In this document: positions 54,395 through 63,310 of the stretch, piece by piece | How the letters are laid out: each line of letters starts with the position of its first letter | Numbering within the stretch: the first letter of the stretch is position 1 | Assembly: GCA_963709655.1 (NCBI GenBank) | Contig: CAVPXF010000023.1 | Location: 186,001-250,000 of the forward strand | Direction: 5' to 3' | Origin: Roseiarcus sp963709655 | GTDB lineage: Bacteria > Pseudomonadota > Alphaproteobacteria > Rhizobiales > Beijerinckiaceae | Length of the DNA stretch: 64,000 bases | Made by a program: the position numbers and the translations under genes | Notes under the pieces: generated by a model | Told to the model about the DNA's origin: nothing | Databases searched by the model: none | What the model saw: only the letters and a program-made list of their open reading frames with translations

Positions 54395-55891
54395 TCACGT
54401 CCCGTATTCCTCGTAGGCCATCGACAGAATGCGATGCTGGTCGAACTCGGCTCGCGCGACCTCGCCGACCACCCGGCCCTTGGCGAACACGAGAATGCGG
54501 TGGCAGATGGCGATCAGTTCCGGCAGGTCGGAGGAGATGAACAAGACGCCGCGTCCCTCGGCGGCGAGCGTCCACAGGAGGTCGTAGATTTCCGCCCGCG
54601 CGCCGACGTCGATGCCCCGCGTCGGCTCGTCGCAAATGAGCGCCTTCGAGCCGCGGAAGAGCCATTTGGCGATCACCACCTTCTGCTGGTTGCCGCCCGA
54701 GAAATTGCGCACGATCTGATCGATCGAGGGCGTCTTGATGCGCAGGTCGGTCACTAGGCGGGTCGCCGCGTTGCGCTCCGCGTCGCGCTCGATCAGACCC
54801 ATGTGTGAAATCTTTGCAAGGTCGGTGATCGTGATGTTCTGAGCGCAGGACATGCCGAGCAGGAGGCCCTGCCCCTTGCGGTCCTCGGTCATCAGGCAGA
54901 GGCCGCTCTCAACCGCGTCGCGCGGCAACTCGACCCTCACACGTTCCCCTTCGACATAGATCTCGCCGGCGATCTTGCGGTCCGCGCCGAAGATCGCCCG
55001 CGCCGTCTCGGTCCGGCCGCTGCCGACCAACCCCGCGACCCCGACGATCTCGCCCTTGCCCACAACGAAGGACACCTCGGGGCTCTGCGCGTCGCGCTTC
55101 AAGGCCACGACCCGCAGCGCCTCGCCGCTAACGGCGACGTCGGCGCGAAAGGCGCGCTCGTCGGTGACGCTCCGGCCCACCATCATCCGCACGATGTCCG
55201 GGATCGTCAGCCCGGCGAGCGGCCGCGTCGCGACGAGCTGACCATCGCGCAGCACGGTCACGCGGTCGCCGACCTCGCCGATCTCCTGCAGGCGATGGGA
55301 GATGTAGAGGATCGTCACCCCGCGCGCCTTGAGGCGACGCAAGATGTCGAACAGCCGATCGACCTCCTTGGCGGTCAAGGTGGCGGTTGGTTCGTCGAGA
55401 ATGAGCAGCTTGCTCTCGAAGACGAGGGTCTTGGCGATCTCGATCAGCTGCATCTGCGCGACGCCGAGGCGCGCGACCGGCGTCGTCGGGCGAACGTCGA
55501 GCCCGACCTCCTCGAGGAGTTCGGCGGCGCGACGGTTCATCTCGCGGTAATCGACGATGCCGCGCCGCTGCGGGAGACGCTCGAACATCAGGTTCTCGGC
55601 GACCGTCATCTCCGTCAGCATCGACAGCTCCTGATGCACGACGCGGATGCCGGCGCGGAACGCGTCGGTCGGGGCGAGCGGGCGATAGGGCTTGCCGTCG
55701 AACGTGATTTCGCCGTCGTCGGCGCGATAGACCCCGGCGAGCAGGTTGATCAGCGTCGACTTGCCGGCCCCGTTTTCGCCGAGCAGCACATGGCCCTCGC
55801 CACGCGCCACCTCGAGCGTCACCCCGCGTAGCGCAACCACGCCGGGGAAGCGCTTGCCCACGCCCGTGAGGGTAAGGATCGGGTCGTCCAT
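54395..55891 (-). CDS. rbsA: ribose-type sugar ABC transporter ATP-binding protein (two domains)
   Basis: 498 residues with two ATPase domains. The first has GENGAGKST, VHQELSMLTEMTVAENL, LGVAQMQLIEIAKTL (degenerate signature) and LLILDEPTATL. The second has the altered Walker A GLVGSGRTE, TEDRKGQGLLLGMS, FSGGNQQKVVIAKWL and LICDEPTRGIDVGA. This double arrangement with one weak P-loop is standard for RbsA/MglA. The start MDDPILTLTGVG is the family start. Confidence 0.95.
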   Translation of the reverse strand: MDDPILTLTGVGKRFPGVVALRGVTLEVARGEGHVLLGENGAGKSTLINLLAGVYRADDGEITFDGKPYRPLAPTDAFRAGIRVVHQELSMLTEMTVAENLMFERLPQRRGIVDYREMNRRAAELLEEVGLDVRPTTPVARLGVAQMQLIEIAKTLVFESKLLILDEPTATLTAKEVDRLFDILRRLKARGVTILYISHRLQEIGEVGDRVTVLRDGQLVATRPLAGLTIPDIVRMMVGRSVTDERAFRADVAVSGEALRVVALKRDAQSPEVSFVVGKGEIVGVAGLVGSGRTETARAIFGADRKIAGEIYVEGERVRVELPRDAVESGLCLMTEDRKGQGLLLGMSCAQNITITDLAKISHMGLIERDAERNAATRLVTDLRIKTPSIDQIVRNFSGGNQQKVVIAKWLFRGSKALICDEPTRGIDVGARAEIYDLLWTLAAEGRGVLFISSDLPELIAICHRILVFAKGRVVGEVARAEFDQHRILSMAYEEYGT

Positions 55892-55974
55892 CGTGCTCCC
55901 GCGGCCGGAGCGCCGGCCGGCGCACAACAAAGGCGCGGGCCGACGCCCGCGCCCGTGCAGTCCTTCGAGAAAGA

Positions 55975-56958
55975 CTATGTCAGGTCCTTGGCCTCGATCA
56001 GCTTGATCGGCGTCTTGACCCATCCGGTGAAGGTCTCGCCGCCCATCTCTTTGAGGCCGTAGTTGATGCCGAGCACGGCCATGTCGGCGCCGTACTGCTC
56101 GACGGTGGCGAGCATCTTGCCGTTCTTGATCAGGGGCTGCACTGCCGGGATGTTATCGAAGCCGACGACCTGGATCTTGCCGCTCAGACCCGCCGCGTCG
56201 AGCGCCTTGACGACGCCGAGCGCCATCGAGTCGTTGGCCGCCATCACGCCCTGGATGTCGTGATACTGGGTCAGGAAGTTGGTCATCAGCGTGTTGGCCT
56301 CTTCCGTCTCCCAATGCGCGGTCTTGCTGTCGAGCAGCGTGAGCTTGCCCTCGTCGACCGAGTCCATGAAGCCCTTCTTGCGCTCCACGGCGTTGTCGGC
56401 CTCGGGATTGCCTTCCAGGATCACCACTTTGCCGCCCGGCCCGAGCGCCTTGGCAAGCGCGTCGCCCGCCATCTTGGCGCCGGCGCGGTTGTCCGGCCCA
56501 AAGAAGGCGAGGTCGACGCCGGCCGCCTTTTTGGCGTCCTTGTCGAGTTCGACGTCGATGTTGATCACCTTGACGCCCGCCTTCAGCGCCTTGGCGATCG
56601 GGGTGACCATCGCTTTCGAGTCCGCCGGGGCGACGACGATGATGTTGTATTTCTGGGTGACGAAGTTCTCGATGGCGTCGACCTGGGCGGCGAAGTCGCG
56701 CTCGTCCTTCATGCCGACCGCCTTGAATTCGAACTTGTCGGTGTTGGCCGCCGCGTATTTCTCTGCGCCGGCCTGCATCTGCTTGAAAAACTCGTTGGCG
56801 AGCGACTTCTGCACCAGGCCGATCTTCGGCTTCTCCGCCGCGAGCGCGGATCTCAGGCTTCCGCTCAGAACCGCCGCCGAGCCGAGCACGCCGGCGACGG
56901 CGAACCTGCGCCTGGTCAGGCTGATGCGCATGGCAATGCTTTGAGACGTGTTGGTCAT
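55975..56958 (-). CDS. rbsB: ribose-type sugar ABC transporter substrate-binding protein
   Basis: 327 residues. A twin-arginine-like leader (SLTRRRFAVAG) ends near ALAAEKP. KIGLVQKSLANEFFKQMQAG, IIVVAPADSKAM, VINIDVELD and GVMAANDSMALGVVKAL are Peripla_BP_4 blocks that bind a sugar such as ribose, xylose or a related polyol. It is the first gene of the operon. The order B-A-C without a kinase or mutarotase gene leaves the sugar unassigned. Confidence 0.93.
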   Translation of the reverse strand: MTNTSQSIAMRISLTRRRFAVAGVLGSAAVLSGSLRSALAAEKPKIGLVQKSLANEFFKQMQAGAEKYAAANTDKFEFKAVGMKDERDFAAQVDAIENFVTQKYNIIVVAPADSKAMVTPIAKALKAGVKVINIDVELDKDAKKAAGVDLAFFGPDNRAGAKMAGDALAKALGPGGKVVILEGNPEADNAVERKKGFMDSVDEGKLTLLDSKTAHWETEEANTLMTNFLTQYHDIQGVMAANDSMALGVVKALDAAGLSGKIQVVGFDNIPAVQPLIKNGKMLATVEQYGADMAVLGINYGLKEMGGETFTGWVKTPIKLIEAKDLT

Positions 56959-57292
56959 CGTGACTCCTCCCGTCGGGCCGTTGGGCCGCCCGAAGCGCGA
57001 GCCGTCGCGGGCGGTGTTTTTTTCGTGGGCCCTGGCGTTTGCGGGCGTCGTTTTACGCCCTATTCAGGTTACGGACAATGACGCCGTTGAGGGCTCGGAC
57101 AATGGATTTTTTGCGGGGCTTTTGCTGCCCCCGTCGCGCTCCTATTCCGCTACGATGAATGAGCGGCGACCCGAAACGAATGGAGCCATGACCCTAGGAC
57201 TGCGACGCCCTGCCCGGTACGGAAGAGGCGGCGGTCAGGCTCCAGCACAGATCACAGCCACGGACAGGCCACGGACGGCAGAGTCAAAAGGA
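56959..57292. other. intergenic region upstream of the sugar transporter
   Basis: 334 bp between rbsB (start) and the 3' end of the GGDEF gene, both on minus. I see no protein-like frame and no strong hairpin. It should hold the transporter promoter and the terminator of the GGDEF gene; TTTTTTT around 57017 could be part of the former. Confidence 0.45.
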
Positions 57293-58333
57293 TCAAAACA
57301 ACTCGATTTCCTGCGCCGCGTGTTCCTGGGGCGCACAGGAGTCTTCTGTCCTCAGCGTTTCAAAGCGGCAGAGCTTGTTACGACCGCCGTGCTTGGCGGC
57401 GTACAGGGCTTCATCCGCTCGGCCGAAAGCGGCCGAGCCGGTATCGCCCGCACGAATCGACGTCACGCCGATGCTGACCGTGATCTGGCCGACCTGCGGA
57501 AAATTGCATGTCTCAACCGCCCGACGAAATCGCTCGAGCGCCGCTCCCGCGCGATCTTCGCCTGTGTTGGGCATGAGGATGACAAACTCTTCACCGCCAA
57601 ACCGATAAATGCGGTCGGTGTCGCGAAAGGAGCTGCGCATCAGGCGCGCCAGAAGCACGAGAACTTCGTCGCCGTAGGGATGGCCGAAGCGGTCATTAAC
57701 GCGTTTGAAGAAGTCGATGTCGACGACGGCGAGTTCAGCCTTGACGGGAAGCGGAAGGTTCTGAGGATTGGCGTCGCGTCGCGCAAGAGGATCCGCGCTC
57801 AGTCCAGTTGCACGCCGAAAGGCCTCCTCAAAAGGTTTGCGATTGGAGAGTTCGGTCAGCTCATCGGTGTCCGTATCCTCAAGAATGCCGAGATGGATGC
57901 GATAGATTTTGATCAGGCCCCGAATGAGACGTTCCCGCTCCGCGGTGAAGGGAGACGACGCTTCGATGTCGACCAACCCAACGATTTCAGACTTGTTTAC
58001 GACGGGAAAGACCCGGCAACTCATACCGCCCTCATCGGTTCCGTCTAGGACGTAAGAGTCGGCGCCCAATGCCGCTTTGTGATCGACCCGAATTTCGCGA
58101 AGTTGCGCGAGGGGGATCGGCGACGTCTCGCTGATCTTGCTTTTGTGGTTGCTGCATGTACATAGGCGAATCCGCTCACGTAACGTCACCTCATTGCCGC
58201 TTTGCGCGACGCGCCAGATCGTAAGACACGGCGCGTCGAGAAGGTCGAACATCACCCGGGCAAGGGCGATTTCGAGATTATCTTTGTCGCGGACGTCGAT
58301 CAATGTGGCGACCGAGTCGATGACGTCGAGCAT
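57293..58333 (-). CDS. diguanylate cyclase with GAF-like sensor domain
   Basis: 346 residues. An N-terminal GAF-like domain (about 1-150) contains CTCSNHK and the segment GMSCRVFPVVNKSEIVGLVDI. DELTELSNRKPFEE opens the GGDEF domain, DIDFFKRVNDRFGH holds the metal Asp and GGEEF is at 246-250. RDTD at 237-240, five residues before GGEEF, is an inhibitory I-site, so product feedback is expected. It makes cyclic di-GMP. The three Cys near residues 58-106 could sense redox state. Start at 58333 is the only good ATG. No phosphodiesterase is adjacent. Confidence 0.92.
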   Translation of the reverse strand: MLDVIDSVATLIDVRDKDNLEIALARVMFDLLDAPCLTIWRVAQSGNEVTLRERIRLCTCSNHKSKISETSPIPLAQLREIRVDHKAALGADSYVLDGTDEGGMSCRVFPVVNKSEIVGLVDIEASSPFTAERERLIRGLIKIYRIHLGILEDTDTDELTELSNRKPFEEAFRRATGLSADPLARRDANPQNLPLPVKAELAVVDIDFFKRVNDRFGHPYGDEVLVLLARLMRSSFRDTDRIYRFGGEEFVILMPNTGEDRAGAALERFRRAVETCNFPQVGQITVSIGVTSIRAGDTGSAAFGRADEALYAAKHGGRNKLCRFETLRTEDSCAPQEHAAQEIELF

Positions 58334-58561
58334 GGCGATTGGCTGATCTTTTCAGAACGTGAGGCATGGTTGCATAGACCGCTTAATACATCTTGACTGA
58401 GAGAGTTCTTGGCGTCTCCCCAGAGCGCTATCAGCCCAAGCGGCTGCGCCTCGGGTCGAACTTGCCAAAGCCGCCGCCCTCGTGGTTTGTCTCGGGCGAC
58501 AAAGGCCGGACGCGGCGGCATTGGGCCGCCGGAACGTCGGCCGGCAGCGAGGGGTTGCGCC

Positions 58562-59125
58562 ATGGCTTGGTCGGGGTTGGTGCGAAGCGCGCTCATTGCG
58601 CTGGGCATCGTCGCAATGAGCGCGCCGCCGGTCGAGGCGGTCGAAATCGTCCGCGGGGCGCAGGCCCCCGCGCAGATCAGCGACGGATGGCTGACCCAGG
58701 TCCGCAACGTGCGCCACGGCGGCGGCGGCGCGCGCCACGGAGGGGCCCACCGGCCGGCCCATCGTCCAGGCGGCGCGCACCGGCCGGTCCACCGCCCCGG
58801 CGGCGTCCATCGTCCGCCCGTCCACCGTCCGCCGGTCCACCGTCCCGGTCATCGACCGGTGAACCGTCCGGGCGTCCGACCGCCGGTGCATCGCCCAGGG
58901 GCCGTTCGGCCACGGGGGGTCGTCGTCGCCCCCCGCACCGTTTGGGTCGGCCGTCCGGGCTGGTACCGGTGGAACCCCGGCGGCGCGATCGCAGCCGGTG
59001 CGGCGATCGGCTTCGTCACCGCTGTGGCGGCCGCAAGCTGGGCCGGCGCGCCGCCGCAGCCGGGCCTCTGCTGGTACTACACCGACCCGAGCCGCCGTCA
59101 GGGCTTCTGGGACGCCTGCCCCTGA
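58562..59125 (+). CDS. secreted His-Arg-Pro repeat protein
   Basis: 187 residues. A signal peptide (about 1-26, MSAPPVEA) is followed by a short conserved patch (VEIVRGAQAPAQISDGWLTQ) and a low-complexity stretch (about 50-115) of HRP units such as HRPGGVHRPPVHRP. The end (AIAAGAAIGFVTAVAAAS then PGLCWYYTDPSRRQGFWDAC) has one hydrophobic glycine-zipper-like segment and two Cys. Proteins of this kind are common in Hyphomicrobiales and unstudied; His-rich repeats may bind metal. It is upstream of two metal-efflux genes, which fits but does not prove that. Start at 58562 precedes the signal; the upstream in-frame sequence is not protein-like. Confidence 0.7.
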   Translation: MAWSGLVRSALIALGIVAMSAPPVEAVEIVRGAQAPAQISDGWLTQVRNVRHGGGGARHGGAHRPAHRPGGAHRPVHRPGGVHRPPVHRPPVHRPGHRPVNRPGVRPPVHRPGAVRPRGVVVAPRTVWVGRPGWYRWNPGGAIAAGAAIGFVTAVAAASWAGAPPQPGLCWYYTDPSRRQGFWDACP

Positions 59126-59306
59126 GGGCCGGCGATTGGCGAAGGACGTCTTTGCGACGCCGGCCGCCTTGGCGCGGCCGGCCGTTCCGCAGAGGCCGCC
59201 TCGAAACGGATAGGAAGCCCATGTAGAAGCGGGCTCGACGAGGACAATTCCTCCCGACGGCCGGTCGTCGGGGAGCGGTAAAAGCGCAACACGTGTCCGA
59301 CTGCCG

Positions 59307-60245
59307 ATGAGAGCCCTTCCCGTTCCCGAACACGCGACCCGGGCGCCGGCGCTGAAGACGCTGTCGGCGAACGTGACGCTCGCCGTCGCGCTCGTCCTGG
59401 TCGTCGCCAAGATCGTCGGATGGGTGATGACGGGGTCGATCGCGCTCCTCGCCTCGGCGGTCGACGCGCTGGTCGACGCGGGGGCGAGCGTCGTGACCCT
59501 GCTCGGGGTTCGTTACGCGCAACGGCCGCCCGATCGCGACCATCGTTTCGGACATGGCAAGGGCGAAGCGGTCGCGGCTTTCACCCAGGCGACCTTTCTG
59601 GCCGGCGCCGCGGCGGTGCTCGCCTTCCAGTCGCTCCAGCGGCTTGTGTCGCCGACGCCGCTCGACGCGCTCGAGATCGGCGTCGGGCTGATCGCCGGCA
59701 GCCTTGTCGTGGCGACGGGGCTGGTCGCGATGCAGACCTGGGTCGTGCGCCGGACCGGATCGACCGCGATCGCCGCCGACCGGGCCCACTACCTGGCCGA
59801 CATCGCGCTCAACGTCGCGGTGCTCGCGGCGCTCGCCGTGACCAAGGCGACCGGATGGACGCGGGCCGACCCGGCGTTCGCGCTCGCCATCTCCGGCTAC
59901 ATGCTCCTGAATGCCTACGCCATCGCGCGCCAGGCGCTGGAGCAGCTGCTCGACCAGGAGTTGCCGCGCGAGGAGCGGCGCAAAATCCAGGAGGCGGTGC
60001 GCGCCTGCGCCGGCGTCCGCGACATCCACGACCTGCGCACCCGGTTTTCCGGCGACCGGACCTTCGTCGAGTATCACCTGGAAGTCGATCCGGGCCTGAC
60101 GGTCGACGTCGGCCACGCGATCGGCGACGCGACCGAGGACGCGGTGCGCCGGCTGCTGCCGGGCAAGGTCGAGGCGACCGCGCATCTCGAACCCCACGGC
60201 ATCCTCGACGAGCGGCTGGACGACGCGGTCGCCGGAAAATCCTAA
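59307..60245 (+). CDS. cation diffusion facilitator transporter, FieF-like
   Basis: 312 residues, six membrane segments. Site A is AVDALVDAG (Asp53, Asp57) in segment two and DRAHYLADI (His, Asp) in segment five, the DD-HD pattern of Fe/Zn exporters. HRFGHGKGEAVAAF is the conserved cytoplasmic loop. The C-terminal domain carries HDLRTRFSGDRTFVEYHLEV with the dimer-interface metal sites. It exports Zn, Fe or Cd from the cytosol. A second CDF gene starts 22 bp later. Confidence 0.93.
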   Translation: MRALPVPEHATRAPALKTLSANVTLAVALVLVVAKIVGWVMTGSIALLASAVDALVDAGASVVTLLGVRYAQRPPDRDHRFGHGKGEAVAAFTQATFLAGAAAVLAFQSLQRLVSPTPLDALEIGVGLIAGSLVVATGLVAMQTWVVRRTGSTAIAADRAHYLADIALNVAVLAALAVTKATGWTRADPAFALAISGYMLLNAYAIARQALEQLLDQELPREERRKIQEAVRACAGVRDIHDLRTRFSGDRTFVEYHLEVDPGLTVDVGHAIGDATEDAVRRLLPGKVEATAHLEPHGILDERLDDAVAGKS

Positions 60246-60267
60246 AACCTCGATCAGCGAGCCGGTG

Positions 60268-61245
60268 ATGAGCGGGAATGGGCACGGAGACGACCACGAT
60301 CATGAACACGGCGCCAAGGATCATGGCGAGGAAAGCCACGATCACGGCGGCCACGATCATGCCCATGCGCCGGCCGATTTCGGCGCGGCCTTCGCCATCG
60401 GCATCGCGCTCAACGTCGGATTCGTCGCGATCGAGGCGGCCTTCGGCCTGATCGCCGGCTCGGTCGCCCTTCTCTCCGACGCAGGCCACAATCTCGGCGA
60501 CGTGCTCGGGCTTTCGGCCGCGTGGCTCGCAAGCCGGCTCGTCCAGCGCGCGCCCTCCGCCCGCTTCACCTACGGATTGCGTGGCTCCTCGATCCTGGCG
60601 GCGCTGTTCAACGCCGTCTTTCTCCTGCTGACGGTCGGCGCGATCTCCTGGGAGGCGATCCTCCGCCTCGCCGATCCCGCCCCGGTCGCCGGAAACATCG
60701 TGATGATCGTCGCCGCGATCGGTATTGTCGTCAACGGCGTCACCGCCTGGCTGTTCGCCTCGGGCCAGAAGGACGACATCAATCTGCGCGGCGCCTTCCT
60801 GCACATGGCGTCCGACGCGCTCGTCTCGGCAGGCGTCGTGGCGTCGGGGTTCGTCATCCTCGCGACCGGCTGGCTCTGGCTCGACCCGCTGACCAGCCTC
60901 GCCGTGAATGTCGTCATCGTCTGGGGAACCTGGGGACTCCTGCGCGATTCCCTCGGCATGTCGATGGCCGCCGTTCCCGCGGGCGTCGACCCGGCGAAGC
61001 TGCGCGCGTTCCTCGCGGCGCGGTCGGGCGTCTCGGCGGTGCACGATCTGCACGTCTGGCCGATCAGCACCACCGAGACCGCCCTCACCTGCCACCTCGT
61101 CATGCCCGCCGGCCACCCGGGCGACGCCTTCCTGCATGACCTTGCGGCCGACCTCGCCCGCCGGTTCCGGATCGGCCACCCGACGCTGCAGATCGAAACC
61201 GATCCCCAAATCGCCTGCGCGCTCGCGCCCGACGAGGTGGTCTAG
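60268..61245 (+). CDS. cation diffusion facilitator transporter, CzcD/ZntA-like
   Basis: 325 residues. A His/Asp-rich N-terminal tail (residues 6-33, HGDDHDHEHG and HDHGGHDHAHA) precedes six membrane segments; site A is LLSDAGHNLGDVL (Asp, His, Asp) and AFLHMASDALVS (His, Asp), the HD-HD pattern of Zn exporters. It is 22 bp after the FieF-like gene and probably in the same transcript, so the cell has two exporters with different site chemistry in one operon. A GTG 3 nt upstream is possible. Confidence 0.93.
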   Translation: MSGNGHGDDHDHEHGAKDHGEESHDHGGHDHAHAPADFGAAFAIGIALNVGFVAIEAAFGLIAGSVALLSDAGHNLGDVLGLSAAWLASRLVQRAPSARFTYGLRGSSILAALFNAVFLLLTVGAISWEAILRLADPAPVAGNIVMIVAAIGIVVNGVTAWLFASGQKDDINLRGAFLHMASDALVSAGVVASGFVILATGWLWLDPLTSLAVNVVIVWGTWGLLRDSLGMSMAAVPAGVDPAKLRAFLAARSGVSAVHDLHVWPISTTETALTCHLVMPAGHPGDAFLHDLAADLARRFRIGHPTLQIETDPQIACALAPDEVV

Positions 61246-61325
61246 TTCGACCCATCTGCCGGCGGGGTTGTGCAGGACGTCGTTGAGCCGGATAAGGTAT
61301 GCGTTTCTGGAGGAACGCACCCCGC

Positions 61326-61925
61326 ATGACCTCGGACGAACTCCTGGAAACCATGACGCCGGATCGGCGTTCGCTCGACAGCGGCTTCTTTCGCCGTCCC
61401 TCGACCGACGTCGCGCGCGACCTGATCGGAGTCCGGCTGACCGTCGATGGGGTCGGCGGCGTCATCGTCGAGACCGAGGCCTACGATCGCACCGATCCCG
61501 CCTCGCACGCCTTCCGCGGACCGACCCTCACGAACGCCGCGATGTTCGGGCCGCCGGCCCATGCCTATGTCTACCACAGCTACGGCATTCACTGGTGCCT
61601 CAACTTCGTTTGCGGCCCCGAACCCGGCGCGGCGGCGCTGATCCGCGCGCTGGAGCCGACCGACGGGATCGAGGTCATGTCGGCGCGGCGCCGGACGACG
61701 GACCTCACGAAGCTCTGCGCCGGACCCGGCCGCCTCTGTCAGGCGCTCGCCATCACGCGCGCCAGCCACAACGGCCTGCCGCTCGATGAGCCGCCTTTCG
61801 CGCTGAGCCGCGCCTGGGGCGGCAAGGGCGTCGCGTCGGGCCGGCGCATCGGCATCACCAAGGGGGCCGACACCCCCTGGCGCTTCGGCCTGGCTCGATC
61901 GCCCTATCTGAGCCGCCCCTTCTGA
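61326..61925 (+). CDS. DNA-3-methyladenine glycosylase (AAG/Mpg family)
   Basis: 199 residues. RPSTDVARDLIGVRL, the catalytic ETEAY (49-53), DPASHAFRGPT, NAAMFGPPAHAYVYHSYGIHW and GPGRLCQAL are all AAG family blocks. The enzyme excises alkylated purines by flipping the base out of DNA. Other ATGs at 61299 and 61353 are possible; 61326 leaves a short leader before the fold. It follows the CDF operon by 80 bp. Confidence 0.94.
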   Translation: MTSDELLETMTPDRRSLDSGFFRRPSTDVARDLIGVRLTVDGVGGVIVETEAYDRTDPASHAFRGPTLTNAAMFGPPAHAYVYHSYGIHWCLNFVCGPEPGAAALIRALEPTDGIEVMSARRRTTDLTKLCAGPGRLCQALAITRASHNGLPLDEPPFALSRAWGGKGVASGRRIGITKGADTPWRFGLARSPYLSRPF

Positions 61926-61977
61926 GGCCGGCCGCGCGGCGAAAATCTCGAGTAGGATCGCGGCGAAGGGAACGTCA

Positions 61978-62125
61978 TGACGATCCCGATCGATCAGCGC
62001 GAACTTCAACCCGCGTCCGACGGCCTTGCACTGGGCGTCGTCGCGGGCGCCACCCCGACCAGGGGGCGTAGCTCTCATCAACGATGGGCCCGTGTGCGCC
62101 GATGCCCCCACGTTCTGCGGTTGAA
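61978..62125 (+). other. possible truncated gene start
   Basis: An ATG at 61978 has GAAGGGAA upstream and reads MTIPIDQRELQPASDGLALG and VVAGATP, protein-like for about 28 codons, then loses sense at about 62060 where GGGGGCGTAGCTC begins and runs into the GNAT gene's 3' end. It may be the 5' stub of a gene cut when the toxin-antitoxin pair arrived. No family is recognised. Confidence 0.3.
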
Positions 62126-62635
62126 CTACTTCAGCTTGCCCGCTTGAAGTTCGAGAGCCGTGGCGATCGGCAGGAATAGCCGCCGCGCCTCGTTCGGAAT
62201 CAGCATAAAACCGTTAGCTTCGTAGAACGTGACAGCCGCCTTGTCTTTCGCGTCGACGATCAAAGCGAAAGCCCCAATGCCGAGGCTGCTTGTGCGGATT
62301 ACCGCATCCGCCACGAGTGCGCGGCCGAGGCCTTGGCGCTGATACTTCGAGGCGATGGCCAGCCGTCCCATCAGCATGGCGGGAACGACGGGGTAGCGTG
62401 GCAGCTTCTTTGTTGTTTCTGGCGGCAGCGCATCCATCGGCACATGCGTTGCGGCGAGTGTGTAGAATCCGGCAACGTCGCCTTCGCCGGCGACCGCCAC
62501 ATAGCATCCGGCCACGCGCCGTTTGACGTCTTGCAGGGCAAGCTCACGAAGATAGCGATCAAGTCCGGCCACGCCGGAAACGAACGAGTCGCGGGGATGA
62601 TCGCGCCGCAACGCCTCAGTGACGAACCCCGTCAC
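62126..62635 (-). CDS. GNAT acetyltransferase toxin (TacT-like)
   Basis: 169 residues. QRQGLGRALVADAVIRT is the acetyl-CoA pyrophosphate loop, DRYLRELALQDVKRRVA and CYVAV...GDVAGFYTLAA are typical of TacT/AtaT-type toxins, and AALTFYEANGFMLIP-like sequence (VTFYEANGFMLIP) ends the fold. These acetylate the amino group of aminoacyl-tRNA to stop translation. Its ATG overlaps the antitoxin stop (62632-62635). Confidence 0.92.
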   Translation of the reverse strand: MTGFVTEALRRDHPRDSFVSGVAGLDRYLRELALQDVKRRVAGCYVAVAGEGDVAGFYTLAATHVPMDALPPETTKKLPRYPVVPAMLMGRLAIASKYQRQGLGRALVADAVIRTSSLGIGAFALIVDAKDKAAVTFYEANGFMLIPNEARRLFLPIATALELQAGKLK

Positions 62636-62922
62636 CGAACCTCGCGGATCAAACGGCGATGCGCGGCGAACGCCCGTTTGAGACCAACGGAAGGCTCGGG
62701 TGGATTGATGATCGCTTCGGCAAATACCCGTTGGCCTTCAGCCGATAGGCGAATGATCGTCGTTTCTTCGATGGTCTTGCTCGCGGCTTCCTGCGCGGCG
62801 CTCACGACGAATTCGCTGACGCTCCGCCCCTGAATCTCGGCGGCGCGCTTGACGATCGCCAGCGCCTCGGGCGCGATACGCGCCTCGATGCGTGCGGAGC
62901 GAACAGATTCCTGAGGCATCAT
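62632..62922 (-). CDS. DUF1778 antitoxin (TacA-like)
   Basis: 96 residues. A ribbon-helix-helix (RIEARIAPEALAIVKRAAEI then GRSVSEFVVSAAQEAA) is followed by a C-terminal arm (ETTIIRLSAEGQRVFAEAI, NPPEPSVGLKRAF) that blocks the GNAT partner. The two genes form a co-translated pair. Two adjacent ATGs are possible starts. Confidence 0.93.
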   Translation of the reverse strand: MMPQESVRSARIEARIAPEALAIVKRAAEIQGRSVSEFVVSAAQEAASKTIEETTIIRLSAEGQRVFAEAIINPPEPSVGLKRAFAAHRRLIREVR

Positions 62923-63216
62923 AATCCCTCTCTTCTGTGTATCTTGTACGGGAAAATGCCGGACATGTCAAGTTGAGGGACTCAACAGGGGGTCAGGAGA
63001 GAGGATGTTCCAAATCCTACGCTAAGCGGGTTGCTTCGAAATGACAGGACTTTGTACAAGGCGACTTACAGCGACCGCGCCAGCCGCAAGCCGTCGACCG
63101 CCGCAAGACAGGCCGGCCGGTCGCAGGTCGTATCCGTCAAGTCTTCCGTGTTCAGAGGGGGTAGCGGGCATCCGAGCGGACGGCGCGTGGTTTCGATGGT
63201 CCGAGAGCAATGGCCC
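62923..63216. other. intergenic, antitoxin promoter region
   Basis: About 290 bp upstream of the antitoxin gene, less GC-rich than the rest near 62935-62960 (CTTCTGTGTATCTTGTACGG), which may hold the promoter and operator. GTACAAGGCGAC near 63053 and TTGTACGG near 62945 share TTGTAC. No gene is seen. Confidence 0.45.
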
Positions 63217-63245
63217 AAATGAAAAGAGCCGTCCGAAGGCGGCTC
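63217..63245 (-). terminator. intrinsic terminator of rpoC
   Basis: On the minus strand GAGCCGCC-TTCG-GACGGCTC (63245-63226) forms an 8-bp stem with a stable UUCG tetraloop and is followed at once by TTTTC. It lies about 65 nt after the rpoC stop. Confidence 0.85.
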
Positions 63246-63247
63246 CC

Positions 63248-63301
63248 TGTAGGGCGGGGTCGGCGACCCCGCCCCGGCGCGCTCACCGAGCGCGCCCTAC
63301 A
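63248..63301. repeat. cloverleaf-like palindromic element
   Basis: 54 bp with outer arms TGTAGGG (63248-63254) and CCCTACA (63295-63301). Inside are two perfect 9-bp hairpins with 3-nt loops: GGCGGGGTC/GACCCCGCC (63253-63273) and GGCGCGCTC/GAGCGCGCC (63276-63296). Folded, it is a three-way junction. It is between the rpoC stop and its terminator and so is transcribed. Confidence 0.85.
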
Positions 63302-63310
63302 AGCCGCCGA

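Noticed and set aside
62059..62108. tRNA-like start GGGGGCGTAGCTC with a matching GCCCCC end
   Set aside because: The interval is about 50 nt, too short for a tRNA, with no anticodon or T arm; at most a remnant.
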